NCBI GenBank assembly: GCA_031216915.1
Contig: CM062296.1
Span: 792,686,823-792,750,822, forward strand
DNA length: 64,000 bases
Direction: 5' to 3'
Origin: Pictodentalium vernedei
Lineage: Eukaryota > Mollusca > Scaphopoda > Dentaliida > Dentaliidae
The notes under the pieces are model-generated. The model saw nothing but the letters and a program-made list of their open reading frames with translations, made no database searches and was not told the origin of the DNA. The translations under genes were made by a program, and so were the position numbers. Of the stretch, positions 11,615 through 23,221 are shown piece by piece. Position 1 is the first letter of the stretch; every line of letters begins with the position of its first letter.

Positions 11615-12960
11615 CGTTCGAGGAGTCACTCGATCGAGCAATTGCTCTAAGGCTCATTTGCTCGATGAGCTTCGAGTCGTTCGGGCAGTATGTCGAGTCA
11701 CTCGATCGAGCAGTTTCTCTAAGGCTCATTTGCTCGATGAGCTTCGAGTCGTTCGAGCAATTGCTCATGGAGCAATTACTCGATAGTTTATAGGGGGTAT
11801 CCAGAATGGGTATGTCTTGAGGTGGCCTAGAAGGTTGAGCCAAATAAGTAATAGTATCCTCAGATAAGTATCCTATAAAAGATATCCTCGATAGGTATCC
11901 TCAAATAATACAATACCGGGCCATAGGTATCCTCAAATACTGAAATGAGTCTAAAAGTCGTTAGAGGAGTCACTCGATCGAGCAATTGCTCTAAGGCTCA
12001 TTTGCTCGATGAGCTTCGTTCGAGTCGTTCGAGCAGTATGTCTAGTCACTCGATCGAGCATTTGCTCTAAGGCTCATTTGCTCGATGAGCTTCGAGTCGT
12101 TCGAGCAGTATAGGTTAAACATATTTTTATTTGCCAAACAAATAAGTTGCAAATTGGGATTGGAGGACAAGTGCTTTCCACTTAGTATACCCTCCGCTCC
12201 CTTAACATGATACAAAAAATCAATATACAATGTAATGGCGAAACAAACAAATGAGAGAAATGTAAAAAAAAAAAGTATATATATATACTAGAAAATCTAA
12301 CTTCGCAATAAAAAGCGCGAGAGAGAGAAAAAAAAGTGATTGATTGATTGATGTCCTTTCTGCACCTTGAGTCTGTCTGTGTCAATTTGATTTTCCATGC
12401 CGAGGGTCGACCAGGCGCTGCACTGAGTGGTTGCTACTACTACTACCACCATCATTACTGCTACAACTATAGATAATACTTTTACTATCGCGTTCAAATC
12501 TTACCACGCTCGAGCAGTATGTCGAGTCACTCGATCGAGCAATTGCTCTAAGACTCATTTGCTCGATGAGCTTCAAGTCGTTCGAGCAATTGCTCATGGA
12601 GCAATTACTCTCTCTACTCTTTAGCTTATAAGGGATATTTGGGATTGGTATGCCTTATGATACAGGTAATAGTATCCTCAGATAAGTATCCTATAAAAGG
12701 TATCCTCGATAGGTATCCTCAAATAATACAATACCTGGGCCATAGGTATCCACAAATACTGAAATGAGTCTAAGAGTCGTTCGCGGAGTCACTCGAATGA
12801 GCAATTGCTCGTTGGCTCATTTGCTCGCTGGAATTTGAGTCGTTCGAGCAATATGCCGAGTCACTCGATCGAGCAATTACTTTAAAGCTCATTTGCTCGA
12901 TGGGATTCGAGTCATTCGAGCAATGGTTAATCAGTAACTGCTCGACTGCTTATTGGGTTT
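11615..12960. repeat. GAGCAATTGCTC repeat cluster
   Basis: A ~80 bp unit built from the self-complementary words CTCGATCGAG and GAGCAATTGCTC plus TCATTTGCTCGATGAGCTTC recurs at 11615-11790, 11945-12115, 12505-12615 and 12770-12925. A second unit (GGTATCCTCAAATAATACAA) separates them at 11855-11960 and 12670-12765, so the pair was duplicated together. Because the words are palindromic, similar ORFs appear on both strands; none is a gene. Confidence 0.85.
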
Positions 12961-13629
12961 GGGAATGCTTTTGATATACACAAGGGAGATAACTGCATTA
13001 TGGGAAATCAAGCACTGGTAATTATAAGACTTGGACGAGAGAACCAGAGATAGTTTGGACGGGATAGACTGCTAGTGATAGAGAAACATATGCAATAGGC
13101 ATTAAAAATGGGATTCTGGGAAAATCAGGCCCTGTACTCCTGTTCAATCGAACGCACCCCTTGTACCCTCCTAGTACTACAGCACTACGTGCTATGCCGA
13201 TAAAATGGGGAATCCGTATCAAATAAAGTCAATTTCGGTGATTTTGGGTGGATTTTGGTGATTTGGAGGGATTGTCGGGTTGTTTGTGGTAATTAGATTT
13301 ACTCCGATTCAATCGAACACACCCTCCGAACATACCCCGTCTTATTGCAGAAAACTTGGGTAACATAGCAATCACATGCTACCATAGAAACCAAGATGGC
13401 GGCGTCCAGTATACAAAATGGACGACGGAAACACGTATCACCTTAACAACACGTGCTGCGCATGCGCACTCACACCACGTATCACTATGGAGATGACGTC
13501 ACAACATGGCCGCTCACGCGGGTTACCATGACAACACAACATGGCGCCACTGGGTCACGTGACTATAACGTCACATGAGATCCGGCAATGAGATCCGGCC
13601 AATGTTCCCTCAAAAGCCCCTGACATACT
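12961..13629. other. Element boundary region, no gene
   Basis: Contains GGGAGATAACTGCATTATGGGAAATC, also found near 39940 and, inverted, near 33045. A segment with AACACGTATCAC and ATGACGTCAC also recurs near 33105-33215. These shared blocks suggest the edges of related elements. No gene is supported. Confidence 0.5.
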
Positions 13630-14764
13630 ACTCATAGGAACCGGAGTTTGTGGAAAACAAATGTTTTCTGTGCAAAATTTGGACACCATTCCAAACTGCA
13701 TATATAGCAGGGATATGTTATGGAAAAGAGATGGGGAGGGTGGGCTTTTTGTTGAAAGCTTTCCCCACGAAACGGTTGACGTTGCTATTGAAGTCGCCAT
13801 GATGCGCACTCGACGTCATTAAAACGTTGCCCGCTGTTGTTGTCCCCTATACAATCTAATATGACGTAAGGATGGTCGGTCTTCTCGAATGAGAGCGATA
13901 TCCCAGTATAGTATAGGCATCATAGACCCCTGTAGGTCCTGTTTGCTCCTGGTACTCTCAACCAACCTAATGCTTCATATTATCCCATGAATAGTTTTGG
14001 TAGTACGTAAGGCTTGTGCGGCTAGTATTGTGACGTGGGGTTAGAGTAAGCATGGTTGTCTGGTGCGGTAGTATATGGTGTGTGGTTTGTGCTTCTGATG
14101 GTCCAGTGTTAGCTTCTGGATCTACTATCCATCTAGGACGGTGTGCTAGCCCACAGATGTTATGGGTAGTACGTGATGCTAGGTGAAGCAGTAGAGTGGG
14201 TGCGGTAGTATATGGTGGACGTTCTGCACCCCAGTTAATCTACTGTTAGTATCTGGTACTACTAACCCATTGAATGTATTTTAACGCCGGGATTGGTGTA
14301 GGTAGTGTGTAATGCTAGGTTTGTAAGTAAGTTTATACGATAGTATTGGGTGTACGGTCTGAATCCCATAGATCTATTTTATCCCTTAGTACTATAAAAC
14401 CGCCCAATGGTTTGTAGTGTCCCATGGATAGTTTGGAATGCTAGATCATGTAGTGGGATGTGTGTGGTGTATGCTTGGTTTCTGGTTTCGTAGTAGAATA
14501 TAAATGGTCTTTTGACATTCTAGGACTTGGCTGAGGGAAGAGGTAAATATCTGAGATAGTTAGCAAGTCGGTAGTAATATTACAAATCAGTAGTAATGGC
14601 ACAAGGCTGCCAAAACACTACAGTAATGGTGAATACAATAGGGCTAATCATAGGACAGATAGTTGAAGACACGGTGGAAGCCGATGGTAAGGCCACCAGG
14701 AGCTATTTCGGAACTTGGAATTCCACTTATGTAATCCCACTAAGAGAATCCATTTTTTATTATT
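13630..14764 (+). repeat. Foldback-family arm, copy 2
   Basis: Direct copy of 5285-6130, with the same module order, running a little further (through GAATTCCACTTATGTAATCC). It abuts the inverted repeat starting at 14765. Confidence 0.8.
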
Positions 14765-15818
14765 TTTTTAAAATGCGGGGATTTCTTCGTGATCTCCGTC
14801 CGCCCGTACGTCCGTACGTCCGGTTTTGTAATTCGAGACGCTGTAACTTTTTACAGTTGTTCAGTAGGGTCTGTTCAATCAGAAAATACCACTCTTAAAG
14901 TTTTGCGCCACCAGGTGGCTTCTGTGGAGCCACTTGAAAAATCCGCTAATTTTTCATTTTTCTTTCGAATAATCCCAACCTATGTAATTCCGAGTTCTAT
15001 AACTGCACTAGGGTGTTGCTAAATGATCTGTAGATGTGCCGGAAGGTTTCAGATTTTTCAGGTGCCATGTGGCTGTTCCACCGTTGCCACTTTCGTGTTT
15101 TCTTAGACCGTTTCCGGCGAAAGGCTCCTAGGGTATGTAATTCGAAATGCTAAAACCAAGCTCAAATGTTGCAGTGGGGTCTGTAGATGCGCTCGAAGGT
15201 TTCGGATTTTTCAGCTGCCACGTGGCTGTGCCACCGTTGCCACTTTGGTGTTTTCTTAGACCGTTTCCGGCGAAAGGCTCCTAGGGTGTGTAATTCGAAA
15301 TGCTAAAACCATGCTCAAATGTTGCAGCAGGGTCTGTAGATGCGCTCAAAGGTTTCTGATTTTTCAGCTGCCACATGGCTGTGCCACCGTGGCCACTTTC
15401 ATGTTTTCTTAGACCGTTTCCGGCAAAAGGCTTCTAGGGTATGTAATTCGAAACGCTAAAATCATGCTCAATTGTTGCAGTAGGGTCAAAAGATGTGCAT
15501 GGAGGTTTTGGATTTTTTAGGTGCCACTTGGTTATGTCACCGTTGTCACTTTCCTGTTTTCTTAGACCGTAAATGGTGAATGGCTCCTAGGGTATGTAAT
15601 TCGAAATGCTAAAACCATGCTTAAATGTTGCAGTGGAGTCGGTAGATGCGCACGAAGCTGTGTCACCTGTGCCACTCAATATGATTTTAGTGTGTCATAT
15701 AATACATTTCATCTTTTTTTTGTATCAAGTATTCATTCAAAATCAAGGATGCAAATGCCGGGATACCTCATAGTCTGCTTTGCACACAAATGACACCCCC
15801 TCTAGTTTAAAACGAAAC
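14765..15818. repeat. Second inverted repeat, right arm
   Basis: Reverse complement of 10475-11505, including the same ~153 bp tandem units (here 15010-15640). ORFs of up to 100 codons here (for example 14596-14898) are repeat shadows. Confidence 0.85.
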
Positions 15819-16224
15819 GAAACAGTTGACGTTGCTATTGAAGGCGCCATGATGCGCACTCGACGTCATTAAAACGTTGACCGCTGTTGTTGTCCACTAT
15901 ACAATCTAATATAACGTAAGGATGGTCGGGCTTCTCGAACGGGAGCGATATCGAAGTATAATATAGGCATCATAGACCCCTGTAGGTCCTTTCTGCTCCT
16001 GGTACTCCCAACCATCCTAATGCTTCATATTATCCCATGACTCGTTTTGGTAGTACATAAGGCTTGTGCGGCTGTGTTGTGACGTGGGGTGAGAGTAATA
16101 CATGGTTGTCTGGTGTGGTAGTATATGGTGTGTGGTTTGTGCTCCTGCTGGTCCGGTGTTAGCTTCTGGATCTACTTCCATCTAGGACGGTGTGCTGTTA
16201 TGGGTAGTACGCGATGCTAGGTGA
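15818..16224 (+). repeat. Foldback-family arm, copy 3 (partial)
   Basis: Begins abruptly at AAACAGTTGACGTTGC and follows 5415-5850 through TAGTACGCGATGCTAGGTGA, then switches to family A. The sharp junctions indicate insertion or template switching. Confidence 0.75.
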
Positions 16225-17030
16225 ATTAAATAAATAGCCCATCCAAAAGAACGAAAGTCACAAGGAAAATCGGCCATCTTCAATCAGCCTCATTAAGTAG
16301 TTGTTCAAATTGGAATTGTTGGCCTCTGTTCATAAATTATGAAATCCGCCCCCCCCCCCCCCCAAAAAAAAAAAAAAAAAAAAAAAAAACAATCATGGAC
16401 TTGTCCTTATGGTTGTTGGTCATCGCGGTATTGTTTCGGGTGTTAAGACGTGATGCCTCATAGGTGTCGCCGGGTGGGATAGGAGATTGTGGGGGAGTCA
16501 GGCTGAGACCGAACCCCCTTTTACGGTTTTTTTTTCTAAAACGAAAAATGTTAATAAATCACCAAAAGTCCACCAGAGAGCTCCTTTTAATACTAAATTT
16601 AAAAAATTCCCCGGGGAAAATGTCTCGCGCCTTCCGCAATCACGACAAACTCCTTCGCCGAGGGGCGAAAAAGCCAAGTCCCAATGAGCTGGAGGGCCGA
16701 AAAAGCCAGGGTACGAACAAACCAAGGCCCGAAAGAACCAAGGTTCGAATAAGCCGGATACCCTTGGGCACCTGCCAAAAACTCGGTGTACCTGTTTCAT
16801 CAAAGTCGGTCCCTTTTGAGATATCAATTATCATGGCACCTGCCAAACCCTCGGTGTACCTGTTTCATCAAAGTCGAACCCCTTTTGAAATATCAATTAT
16901 CATGGCGACTCCCATGGGCCCAGATACAACGAACGTTGGTGAAAAAATTGAGTCTACTCCAACGCCACGGGTGCCCTCCCCACTACGACACAGGGGCCGT
17001 TTCAGACAATGATTCTGGAATAAAACAAGA
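16225..17030. repeat. Inverted-repeat family A, right copy
   Basis: Reverse complement of 1798-2490, with a C/A homopolymer block (16350-16390). An extra duplicated segment (CACCTGCCAAA...TATCAATTATCATGGC, twice at 16770-16905) is not present in the left copy. An ORF of 182 codons covers it, but see the rejected list. Confidence 0.75.
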
Positions 17031-18574
17031 AAGGTTTTGTGCAAGCACAAGCGCACGATAAAAGGTCCATAAAAACACTTAGTCTCTGCTTATATCATGC
17101 AATCTTTTCGTATTACAACATAAACAAAAAACATTTTGTGAACAGAGGTAGAATCCCTCTCACTAAAAGAAGGTGAATACCGCATCTCAAAGCATTGTGA
17201 CCGGTTATTCACAAGACATTTGTTTAAAATAATTTCCCGTTTATTGAACAGGGATCAAGGCTATGGGGTTAATATATGCACAATATATATGGGGCTCCTT
17301 CAAAAATAGTTAAAAGGCACCCTCCTTACACACAAACACTTCTCCCCCTGCCCCCCCCCCCCAACTTTTTCCGGTACGAAACTCAACTTGAGAGACGCCC
17401 AAGGTGTTTTGTTAGAGGAATCGCCTGGTACCACCATCTCCAAGTATTGTCAGTTGTGGTTTTCGAATTTTGTTTTTTAAATAAATTCAAGCTTATTGAA
17501 TGAGAGGGGGGGGGGGGGGTGGGTGGCTACACCTTGGAGTTAAGATCTCCATTCGAAGAAAAAACTTGGAAATACTACCCCACCTGTCCACATAAAATAA
17601 ATAAAGCAAAATGCTCAAAGGAAGGTTACAGGCATCTCGCGAATTGGGAGAAAATATTCACGCAGACATCTCGTCTAATGTAATCGAGGGTGGATGGAAC
17701 ATAACAAAAAAAGGTTTTAAAAAAGTATTTCTAACTTTGGAGGTCGCATAAAACAACACGAAAATTGAAACACTGAATACGGTGAATCACAGTTGAACAA
17801 CAAATTCCGCATATTAGTGGATCCAGTATATATATACAGTTCCATTTTTTGTTTTCCAAGTCATTTCAGTCGAGTTGAGAATTCAATACTGCATGATCTG
17901 GCAATTATCGCCCCAATATACACGCGCTAAATAACGTTCCAGTGCCCCTGATTGGTTTTTGTTAAATTGCTGCTACAAGTTAGCTTGGCAAATGAGAGTG
18001 AAGATGTTGAATTGTAGCTAGAGGTTCAATTTAGTAAATTGTAGGTACAATGTAGCTGAACTGATCGTACAATTTAGTAAATTGCAGCTACAACTTACTA
18101 AATTGTAACTGTAATTTTGATAACTAAAAATTACATGGCGCTAATAAGCCGCCATACATGACAAACTTGACAATGATCCGAGTAACGCACAGAGCCTTTT
18201 AAAACAGAGATAAAAATAGCACTCGCTTATTTCCTTCGAACGTGGCCTTTAAAATAGTCGCATTTTTTCAGACAAAAAGATTTTAACACAGTAACAATTA
18301 ATACGCTTTTTGTCTCACAAATCGTGTATATTGTAAAACACAAATGTGATGTTTCTCAAAAGAAAATATATAACTCGAAGCGAGTACCGTCATTGCAGTG
18401 ACCCAATAATTGCCGTGGAGACATTACAAGTGAAAATCTCCTAAAGCAATCTCGCCCGATCATAATTCAAACAGAGATTGCGACATGGAAAAGCTTGGGC
18501 CGCGAGGCGGAATTGAAACGTATTAGAGGGGAGAACACGAAATTGTATGGGATTTTTTTTAGGGATTGGGTTAC
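17031..18574. other. No recognisable gene
   Basis: AT-rich. 17990-18115 holds several imperfect repeats of AATTTAGTAAATTGTAGCTA; poly-C and poly-G tracts lie near 17351 and 17506. Nothing coding is supported. Confidence 0.5.
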
Positions 18575-18827
18575 GGATTAACTCTTTACGCCCGCGTAAT
18601 ATGCAAATTCAGCAGTTGAAAAAATATTATTTTTCTGAAAATTACATCAAAACTATATCATGTGACCCCTCATTGGAATGAGCTCGTCGACAATTGGCCC
18701 GGGACGTTTCGGCTTTGTACATATTTTTTGTAGTCGGACATGGTACAGCGAGGCTATGGGTGCAATTGCCCCGTTGCCCTAACAAACTGCGGGGCAATTT
18801 ACCAGTTGCCCTAACATTTTTTGCCGA
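18575..18827. mobile_element. Partial TTAA-type MITE
   Basis: Begins TTAACTCTTTACGCCCGCG and reaches GTGACCCCTCATTGGAATGAGCTC, matching the left half of the MITE at 3466-3693; the right half is missing. Confidence 0.5.
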
Positions 18828-20690
18828 TCATTTCATCATAATTGGCACTTTCTTTGGATCCGCTCTGATCCCCACCCTCCTCCCCCCCCCCCAATATTTT
18901 TTAAGTTGTTAACAACCCATCTCGATCATAATTTCAGCATAATTGGCAATTACTTTATCCGATCTGATCCCCCCCCCCCCTCCAATATGTTTAAGTTGTT
19001 AAGCCCCTGTCCCGTAGTTTCTGGGACCGACTTATCTCATGGGCATCCTTCCCAGCAACTGTTTGGGTCGACTTTTTTCATGGGGGCTGACTTTAAATTT
19101 ACAAAGCATTGAAATCCTCTCGTGCTCTCCCGAGCTCGTGCCCTCGGCAAGGGTCTACGGCTCTTGAAATTTGCCCCCGCTCGCGCCCTGACGACGTTCC
19201 AGCGCACCTGGCCCAGTCACAGAATTGTGCAATATGATATCTGATCCAAAGGCTCTTTTAATTTCCAACCTGCCCCGCCCTGTCGAGGTTTCGGTGCACC
19301 TGGCCCCGTCAGAATTGTGCAATATGGTATCTGATCCATTCGGATCAACCCTCCCCCTCCCCCTCCCCCCCCCCCATATTTTTAAGTTCTTAACAACCCC
19401 TCTTGATCATCATTTCAGCATAATTGGCACTTCGTTTGGATGCGCTCTGATATTCACACCCCCACGCCCCCCCCCCCCCCAATATTTTTTAGTTATTAAG
19501 CCCCTCTCCTGTAGTTTTGGGGGCCGACTTCTCTTGTGGGCATCCTTCCCCGAAATTGTTTGGGCCGACTCCTCATTGGGGCCGACTTCAAATTTACAAA
19601 GCATTAAAAACCGACTTCTCTCGTGGGCATCCTTCCCCGAAATTGTTTGGTCCGAGTTCTAATAGGGGCCGACTTCAAATTTACAAAGCTTTAAAATCCT
19701 CTCGTGCTCTCCCGAGCTGGCACACATGGCCCAGTCAGAGAACTGTGCAATATGATATCTGATTCAAAGGCTCGTTTCGGCACACCTGGCCCAGTCAGAA
19801 TTGTGTAATATGGAATCTGATCCATTCGGATCACACCCCCCCCCTCCCCCCCCCCAATATTTTTAAGCTGTTCACAACCCCTCTCGATCATCATTTTAGC
19901 ATAATTGGCACTTCCTTTGGATCCGATCTGATATCCACCCCCCCCCCCCCCCCCCAATATTTTTAAGTTGTTAAGCCCCTGTCTTGTAGTTTTTGGGACC
20001 GACTTCTCTCGTGGGCATCCTTCCCCGAAATTGTTTGGGCCGATTCCTAAATAAGGGCCGACTTTAAATTTACATAGCATTAAAACCGACTTCTCTCGTG
20101 AGCCTTCTTCCCCGAAATTGTTTGGGCCGAGTTCTCATAGGGGCCGACTTCAAATTAGCAAAGCATTAAAATCCTCTCGTGCTCTCCCGAGCTGGCGAAC
20201 ATGGCCCAGTCACAGTATTGTGCAATATGATATCTGATTCAAAGGCTCGATTCGGCGCACCTGGCCCACTCAGAATTGTGCAATATGGTATCTGATCCAT
20301 TCGGATCCCCCCCCCCCCCACCCCCATATTTTTAAGTTGTTCACAACCCCTCTCGATCATCATTTCAGCATAATTGGCACTTACTTTGGATCTGCTCTGA
20401 TATCCACCACTCCCTCCCCCACCCACCCCCAGTATTTTTAAGTTGTTAAGCCCCTGTCCTGTAGTTTTGGGGACCGACTTCTCTCGTGGGCATCCTTCCC
20501 CGAAATAGTTTGCCCCGACTTTTCAAATTTACAAAGCATTAAAAACCGACTTCTCTCGAGAGGGCATCCTTCCCCGAAATTGTTCGGGCCGAGTTCTCAT
20601 AGAGCCGACTTCAAATTTACAAAGCATTAAAATCCTGCACCTGGCCCAGTCAGAATTTTGCAATATGATATCTGATCCAAATGCATGGTA
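18828..20690. repeat. ~475 bp tandem repeat, about four copies
   Basis: The marker TTTCAGCATAATTGGCA recurs near 18930, 19405, 19885 and 20355, a spacing of 470-480 bp. Each unit has one or two poly-C tracts followed by AATATTTTTAAGTTGTTAA, then GGGCATCCTTCCCCGAAATTG, then GGCCCAGTCAGAATTGTGCA. The poly-C lengths vary between units. ORFs on either strand (up to 145 codons) are translations of the repeat. Confidence 0.9.
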
Positions 20691-21406
20691 TTAAAATATA
20701 GTCACAATCGTCAAATAATTTGGTCCGAATCGTAAATGGTCAGTAAATAATCAATCTATATTACTGTGACGTACATAAGAGCACTACACGCAAAAAAGGT
20801 TTCACATTTTGCTGTCTGCAGGGTTCAACAATGAAAAGTAGCACCTATAATTGTAATCGGACATGGTCCCCTTAAATAATTTATGTTATGCATTAAGTAT
20901 ACATATAAAGTAATGTCTCGATTTGACCAAACATTTAGCCCGAATCATTTATTTAATATCTGGACCAAATCGTTCGAATCGTAAATAAAATATCTGGTCC
21001 GAATCTTAAATGGTAAGTATCGTATATAATTTATTTTTCACCTTTCGAGTGGGAGTACATTAGAGAACTAGGGAAATGGAAAGCGAACACGCATTCCCTT
21101 TTGCAAGAGTTGAACAATGAAAAATGGCACCCTGTTTTTTAGTCGGACACGTCGAGCAATTTCTGGCACAAAAGATTATTATATGGAAGCACAATCGTTT
21201 TTTTTCCTCTACTTTGTCCCGCTAATGCAATGTACAAATACTGTATAATAATAAGACACAACAAAATAAAAAAAATAAACTCGGAAATATTTAAGATGCA
21301 CAAATATTAGTTTCGGAACAAATGTTTTCCATTTTTTGGATGTAACTGTCTTCGGTGTGCGGAAGTGAAAGTGTATTCCAATAGTTACGCGCGCATGCGC
21401 GCTAAA
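20691..21406. other. No recognisable gene
   Basis: AT-rich DNA with loose repeats of AATCGTAAAT / TCTGGTCCGAATC. No gene or RNA supported. Confidence 0.5.
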
Positions 21407-21748
21407 TAATATTATAAAATCCAGTTATACTTATTTTACAATATTATTTTATTCCTGGATCATTGTTTGAAACGAACCTCTGTGCTCCCACGGTCCCGAT
21501 GATGAACAAGTCAGAATAAAAGCATCAGTGGGATAAGCCAAACAAAACACGAATTACTTGATTGGTCGCAATGATCACGGATATTTTATGGCATATGTTG
21601 TATGTCGTATATCCTATCTCGCATGTCGAATGTCAGTCCAGGATTTACAAGTTTTAAAGGTATTTTCTGATTAGCTGCTATTTATAGTAACTGGGTGCAA
21701 CAGTAATTTTCTGATTGGCTAGAAACAAAACGCACCTTGAACTTATAT
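21407..21748 (-). repeat. Dispersed repeat, part 1 of the occupied copy
   Basis: Reverse complement of 222-564. Continuity with 30087 onward is broken by the Gypsy element; ATAT at 21745-21748 and 30087-30090 is the target duplication. Confidence 0.9.
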
Positions 21749-22400
21749 TGTAACGTGCAAGGGATACCAATTGATAGAGTGTTGGCGCCGAGCGGTAGAC
21801 GCCGCCGCTACAGACTTCGCAGTTAGAGTTCCTATCGCTCCTGGGGTCACAGGAAGGTGCTGAGCTCTGCTCTCCTTTCTCCAACTAATAAAGACAAGGC
21901 AGGATAAGGTTCAATCTATGTATATTCTCTCATCTTATTTACAACCTTTTATGGAATCTCTATGTACAATGTCCCTACTGTGACATGGACTGCAGGTGGT
22001 CTTCCCCGCTGTACCGTATACCTGGGCGGCGCCTTTATTAGAGCCGCTTTCTATCAGGAAGTTCCGCCGCCGCCTTAGCCTCGGTTTCACTTGCGCCACC
22101 GATGATTCAAGAGCGTGATCAGAGCGCCGCCCTGGGCGTGGACTTCTTCCCCCAATATCTTGGTCTGGGTAACCAAGTGTTTCTTTCCAGGTCTATGCCT
22201 TCTGTCGGGATTCCCTCTGCGCCACCAAGTCCCCGAAATGCGCCGATCACGCTCCTAAATACACCACGGCGCCAGTGAAAGCGAGGCCAACCAATCGCAG
22301 CATCGGAACAAAGACCACGTGCATTCCTAACATGAACGATAACTCTGGATGCGGCGCCATCAGCGGCGTTCAGAAATTGCTGTATAGCTCGGCCGCTACA
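21749..22400 (-). repeat. Gypsy 3' LTR
   Basis: 652 bp, rich in GGCGCC/GCCGCC. The minus strand contains CCATAAAAGG, a plausible TATA-type promoter, at about 21944-21953. ORFs in this LTR (for example 22119-22403 minus) are not genes. No clean polypurine tract abuts it; the adjoining internal sequence is only moderately purine-rich. Confidence 0.92.
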
Positions 22401-22542
22401 CAACCCACGCCTCCGATGTCACCGCGCCCCGAGGTGTCACAGATGTAACCCCCTCCAACCCCATATTTACATTTAACTTTACCCCCAAAAAACTTGATCA
22501 AAAATAAAAAAAATATAGTCTATTCATCTTGGTCTTCTGTCT

Positions 22543-22839
22543 TCATTCGACCCATCGAGACACCTTCGTATATGTTGTCGTCTCTTCGCCATCAGCCGTC
22601 CTCTTCACCGTCACTTTGGTGATGGTTTCTACAACCCTCTTCCGTCCAATGGGTACCTCAACGTCCCCCGGAACTCTCGTGACCTTCGCACCATCTCCCT
22701 CCGTCTCCGTATGGACACTGGCAGTCTCTACCGTATCTGTCTGAGCATGAGAATGTTCTTTATTCCCCCCCATCCTCGGTCTGGGTGCGTGAGGTGCTTC
22801 GTGCCCGTTTAGCTGGTTCATCCTCTTGCTTTTCCCCAT
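22543..22839 (-). CDS. Gypsy 3' terminal frame, unknown function
   Basis: A 98-codon frame overlapping the end of the zinc-finger frame in another phase. The encoded protein is charged and Thr/Val-rich (for example VETITKVTVKRTADGEETTT), plausible as a continuation of the zinc-finger protein after a frameshift. I recognise no domain. It ends about 140 bp before the LTR. It may be part of the accessory protein or a chance frame. Confidence 0.45.
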   Translation of the reverse strand: MGKSKRMNQLNGHEAPHAPRPRMGGNKEHSHAQTDTVETASVHTETEGDGAKVTRVPGDVEVPIGRKRVVETITKVTVKRTADGEETTTYTKVSRWVE

Positions 22840-23221
22840 AATCTGATAATGGACTCAGGGGTGGTTGGCTAATGGTGGCTACTGCTTGTACGATCTCTTT
22901 TGCACTTGCGTCGATAGACATTGGACCAAATATGTCATCCTGCAGCGCCGCCGTCCTTTCAACGTTCTGTATCCCGGTCATCCTAACAACCATTTCCTTC
23001 TGCACTGCAGCTGCCGCCTCAGTCTTCTGCGGACTGGGAAACACTACATGTTTCTCTCTCTGGTGCCGTAACAGATCTTTGTTGTACTGGTAAGCCTTTG
23101 GGCACATGTTACAAGAGAACTTCCCAGGATTGCAATGGCTCTGGTGCCTTTCTAATTCTTCTTTTCCCTTATACGTCCTTCCACATTTTTCACAACTGAC
23201 TTGTCTCGGCGTTACCTTTGT
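22760..23221 (-). CDS. Gypsy accessory C2H2 zinc-finger protein
   Basis: An open frame without an early ATG, entered at 23221 just after a TAA (23222-23224) and overlapping the integrase end by 32 bp in a different phase. It begins with two C2H2 fingers: SCEKCGRTYKGKEELERHQ followed by a C-x2-C pair NMCPKAYQYNKDLLRHQREKH. The second finger is canonical (C-x2-C-x12-H-x4-H); the first has CEKC and a downstream H. The rest is low-complexity with basic KRAR. Position matches where some Gypsy elements carry env or accessory genes. Expression would need frameshifting, re-initiation or splicing, which I infer only. Likely role: nucleic-acid binding. Confidence 0.7.
   Translation of the reverse strand, partial: TKVTPRQVSCEKCGRTYKGKEELERHQSHCNPGKFSCNMCPKAYQYNKDLLRHQREKHVVFPSPQKTEAAAAVQKEMVVRMTGIQNVERTAALQDDIFGPMSIDASAKEIVQAVATISQPPLSPLSDYGEKQEDEPAKRARSTSRTQTEDGGE

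Noticed and set aside
11615-12960. CRISPR-like array
   Set aside because: Repeats are contiguous, palindromic and variable in length; no uniform spacers and the DNA is eukaryotic.
16464-17012. 182-codon plus-strand ORF with a homologous frame at 1791-2222 (minus)
   Set aside because: Both lie in copies of the same inverted repeat and are composed of internal short repeats (CGAANAAGCC words). No domain, and neighbouring frames are equally open.
19225-20426. Several 80-145 codon ORFs
   Set aside because: Shadows of the 475 bp tandem repeat; poly-C gives Pro and Gly runs.
22119-22403. 94-codon ORF in the Gypsy LTR
   Set aside because: Lies within LTR U3 and has no features; broken in the other LTR.
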